Shown: in pieces, positions 63,201 to 64,000 of the stretch
Layout: each line of letters begins with the position of its first letter
Numbering within the stretch: position 1 is the first letter of the stretch
Source: Haliovirga abyssi
GTDB lineage: Bacteria > Fusobacteriota > Fusobacteriia > Fusobacteriales > Haliovirgaceae
Assembly (NCBI RefSeq): GCF_030295325.1
Contig: NZ_AP027059.1
Coordinates: forward strand, 930,001 to 994,000
Direction: 5' to 3'
DNA: 64,000 bases
Position numbers and translations under genes: made by a program
The notes under the pieces: model-generated
Seen by the model: only the letters and a program-made list of their open reading frames with translations
Told to the model about the DNA's origin: nothing
Database searches by the model: none

Positions 63201-64000
63201 ATGATTAATGCAATGGTTGTAGATGATTCATCTTTTATGCGAAGAGCTATAAAAAAAATATTAGAAAAAAGCGGAAAAATAAAAGTTATAGAAATGGCAA
63301 ATAATGGAAAAGATGCTTTTGATAAATTAATGAACAACGATGAAATAGATGTAATAACAATGGATGTAGAAATGCCTATAATGGATGGATTGGAGGCTAC
63401 CAAGCTTATAATGGATAATAAGCCGCGTCCAATAATAATATTAAGTTCTGTCACACAATATGGGACAGAGAGTGCTATAAAAGCTCTTGAATATGGTGCG
63501 GTAGATATTATTGTAAAATCAGGAAATCTTTCTTTAGATATGAATAAACTGTCTAATGAGATAGTTGATAAAGTTATCTCTGTTTCAGGAGTAACTATAA
63601 AGAATAATATGAGAAATTTATTGATAAAAAATAAAATATTAGAAAAAAGTATAAAGAAATATGATAGTGAGTTTATATATTCGAAAAATATTAGATATAA
63701 AAAATTAGAAAGAATGGAAAAAAATCCAAAAGTTTTATTTATAGGAGCTTCAACTGGAGGACCAAAAGTATTGAAAAAACTTATAATGGGATTGCCAAAG
63801 CTAAACTTACCTATAATAATAACCCAACATATGCCTAAAGGATTTACAGAATCACTTGCAAAAACTTTAAATTCTGTAAGTGCAATGGATGTAAAAGAGA
63901 TTGCAATAGGAGAAGAGTTAAAGAGTGGGATCGTTTATGTCGTTCCTGGTGGAACGGAACATACTATATTAGAAAAAAAAGATGGGAAATTAATATTTAA
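63201..64000 (+). CDS. cheB: Chemotaxis response regulator protein-glutamate methylesterase CheB (3' truncated)
   Basis: Removes methyl groups from receptors. The open frame runs off the window after 266 residues. The receiver (about 1-120) has Asp8-Asp9 and phospho-Asp55 in TMDVEMP. The linker (about 120-173) is variable, and the methylesterase domain has the nucleophile Ser184 in IGASTGGP and His210 in ITQHMPKGF; the catalytic Asp should lie beyond the end. GGGAGG precedes the ATG. The rest of the che cluster (cheA, cheW, cheD) probably continues to the right. Confidence 0.95.
   Translation, partial: MINAMVVDDSSFMRRAIKKILEKSGKIKVIEMANNGKDAFDKLMNNDEIDVITMDVEMPIMDGLEATKLIMDNKPRPIIILSSVTQYGTESAIKALEYGAVDIIVKSGNLSLDMNKLSNEIVDKVISVSGVTIKNNMRNLLIKNKILEKSIKKYDSEFIYSKNIRYKKLERMEKNPKVLFIGASTGGPKVLKKLIMGLPKLNLPIIITQHMPKGFTESLAKTLNSVSAMDVKEIAIGEELKSGIVYVVPGGTEHTILEKKDGKLIF

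Overview
The window is a strongly AT-rich bacterial chromosome segment. Lysine is mostly AAA, arginine mostly AGA, and ATG, GTG and TTG starts all occur. It looks like ordinary core chromosome with no prophage or IS transposase. Low GC, dense co-directional housekeeping operons, a CIRCE-controlled groESL, and chemotaxis genes fit best with a free-living, probably motile member of Fusobacteriota or a similar low-GC anaerobe. The phylum is an inference, since no rRNA is present. All genes but one (rqcH, 8633-10282) are on the + strand. No tRNA, rRNA, CRISPR array or integrase was found.

Layout. 1-2305: end of a radical-SAM-linked protein, serS and a small EcfT-like membrane protein. 2372-5863: fba and groES-groL, each with a promoter and terminator. 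6062-8560: a large hairpin element, a GGDEF/EAL protein and a GemA-like protein. 8633-10282: rqcH on the minus strand, diverging from thyX. 10342-15945: thyX-yqhQ-prfA-prmC-queA-orf-rsmD. 16095-19951: TIM-barrel protein, xseB, ispA, proB, EamA transporter. 20029-22510: pseudouridine synthase, sugar transferase, NfeD-like protein. 22735-25465: histidine kinase and SPFH protein. 25502-28711: SWIM-SNF2 helicase and ybaB. 28832-32840: lipoprotein esterase, mnmA, cupin, BioH-like hydrolase, bioC. 32891-33210: phasin-like protein. 33445-42828: TlpA-CcdA, recG, ftsY, Maf-like protein, a lone receiver, a PabC-like enzyme and a class B PBP. 43206-50709: anthranilate/ADC synthase subunits with a receiver gene between them, then priA, def, fmt, rex and folD. 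50897-52788: site-2 protease and trpD. 52863-64000: pyrC, TRIC channel, carA, a receiver-DUF2225 fusion, yigZ, a double-domain KaiC-like ATPase, a long HEAT-repeat protein, cheR, cheY and the start of cheB.

How it works together. The first three quarters is translation, cofactor, nucleotide and replication-repair machinery in tightly overlapping operons. Signalling genes are threaded through these operons: two single-domain receivers overlap or abut metabolic genes, and a third receiver is fused to DUF2225 and starts inside carA. The right end is the most unusual part. A KaiC-like ATPase and a HEAT-repeat scaffold are translationally coupled and lead directly into cheR-cheY-cheB, which suggests an ATPase/scaffold input or adaptation module for chemotaxis.

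Non-coding DNA is also notable. A family of about 50-bp modules occurs in mirror-image arrays (10.4, 22.5, 42.8 and 43.1 kb), and related sequence forms one end of a hairpin near 6.1 kb. A second family of about 145 bp, with shortened copies, sits just after terminators at 33.2, 50.7 and 52.8 kb and in the gap after fba at 3.55 kb. REP-like palindromes and degenerate AATTTACACT-type repeats are also present.
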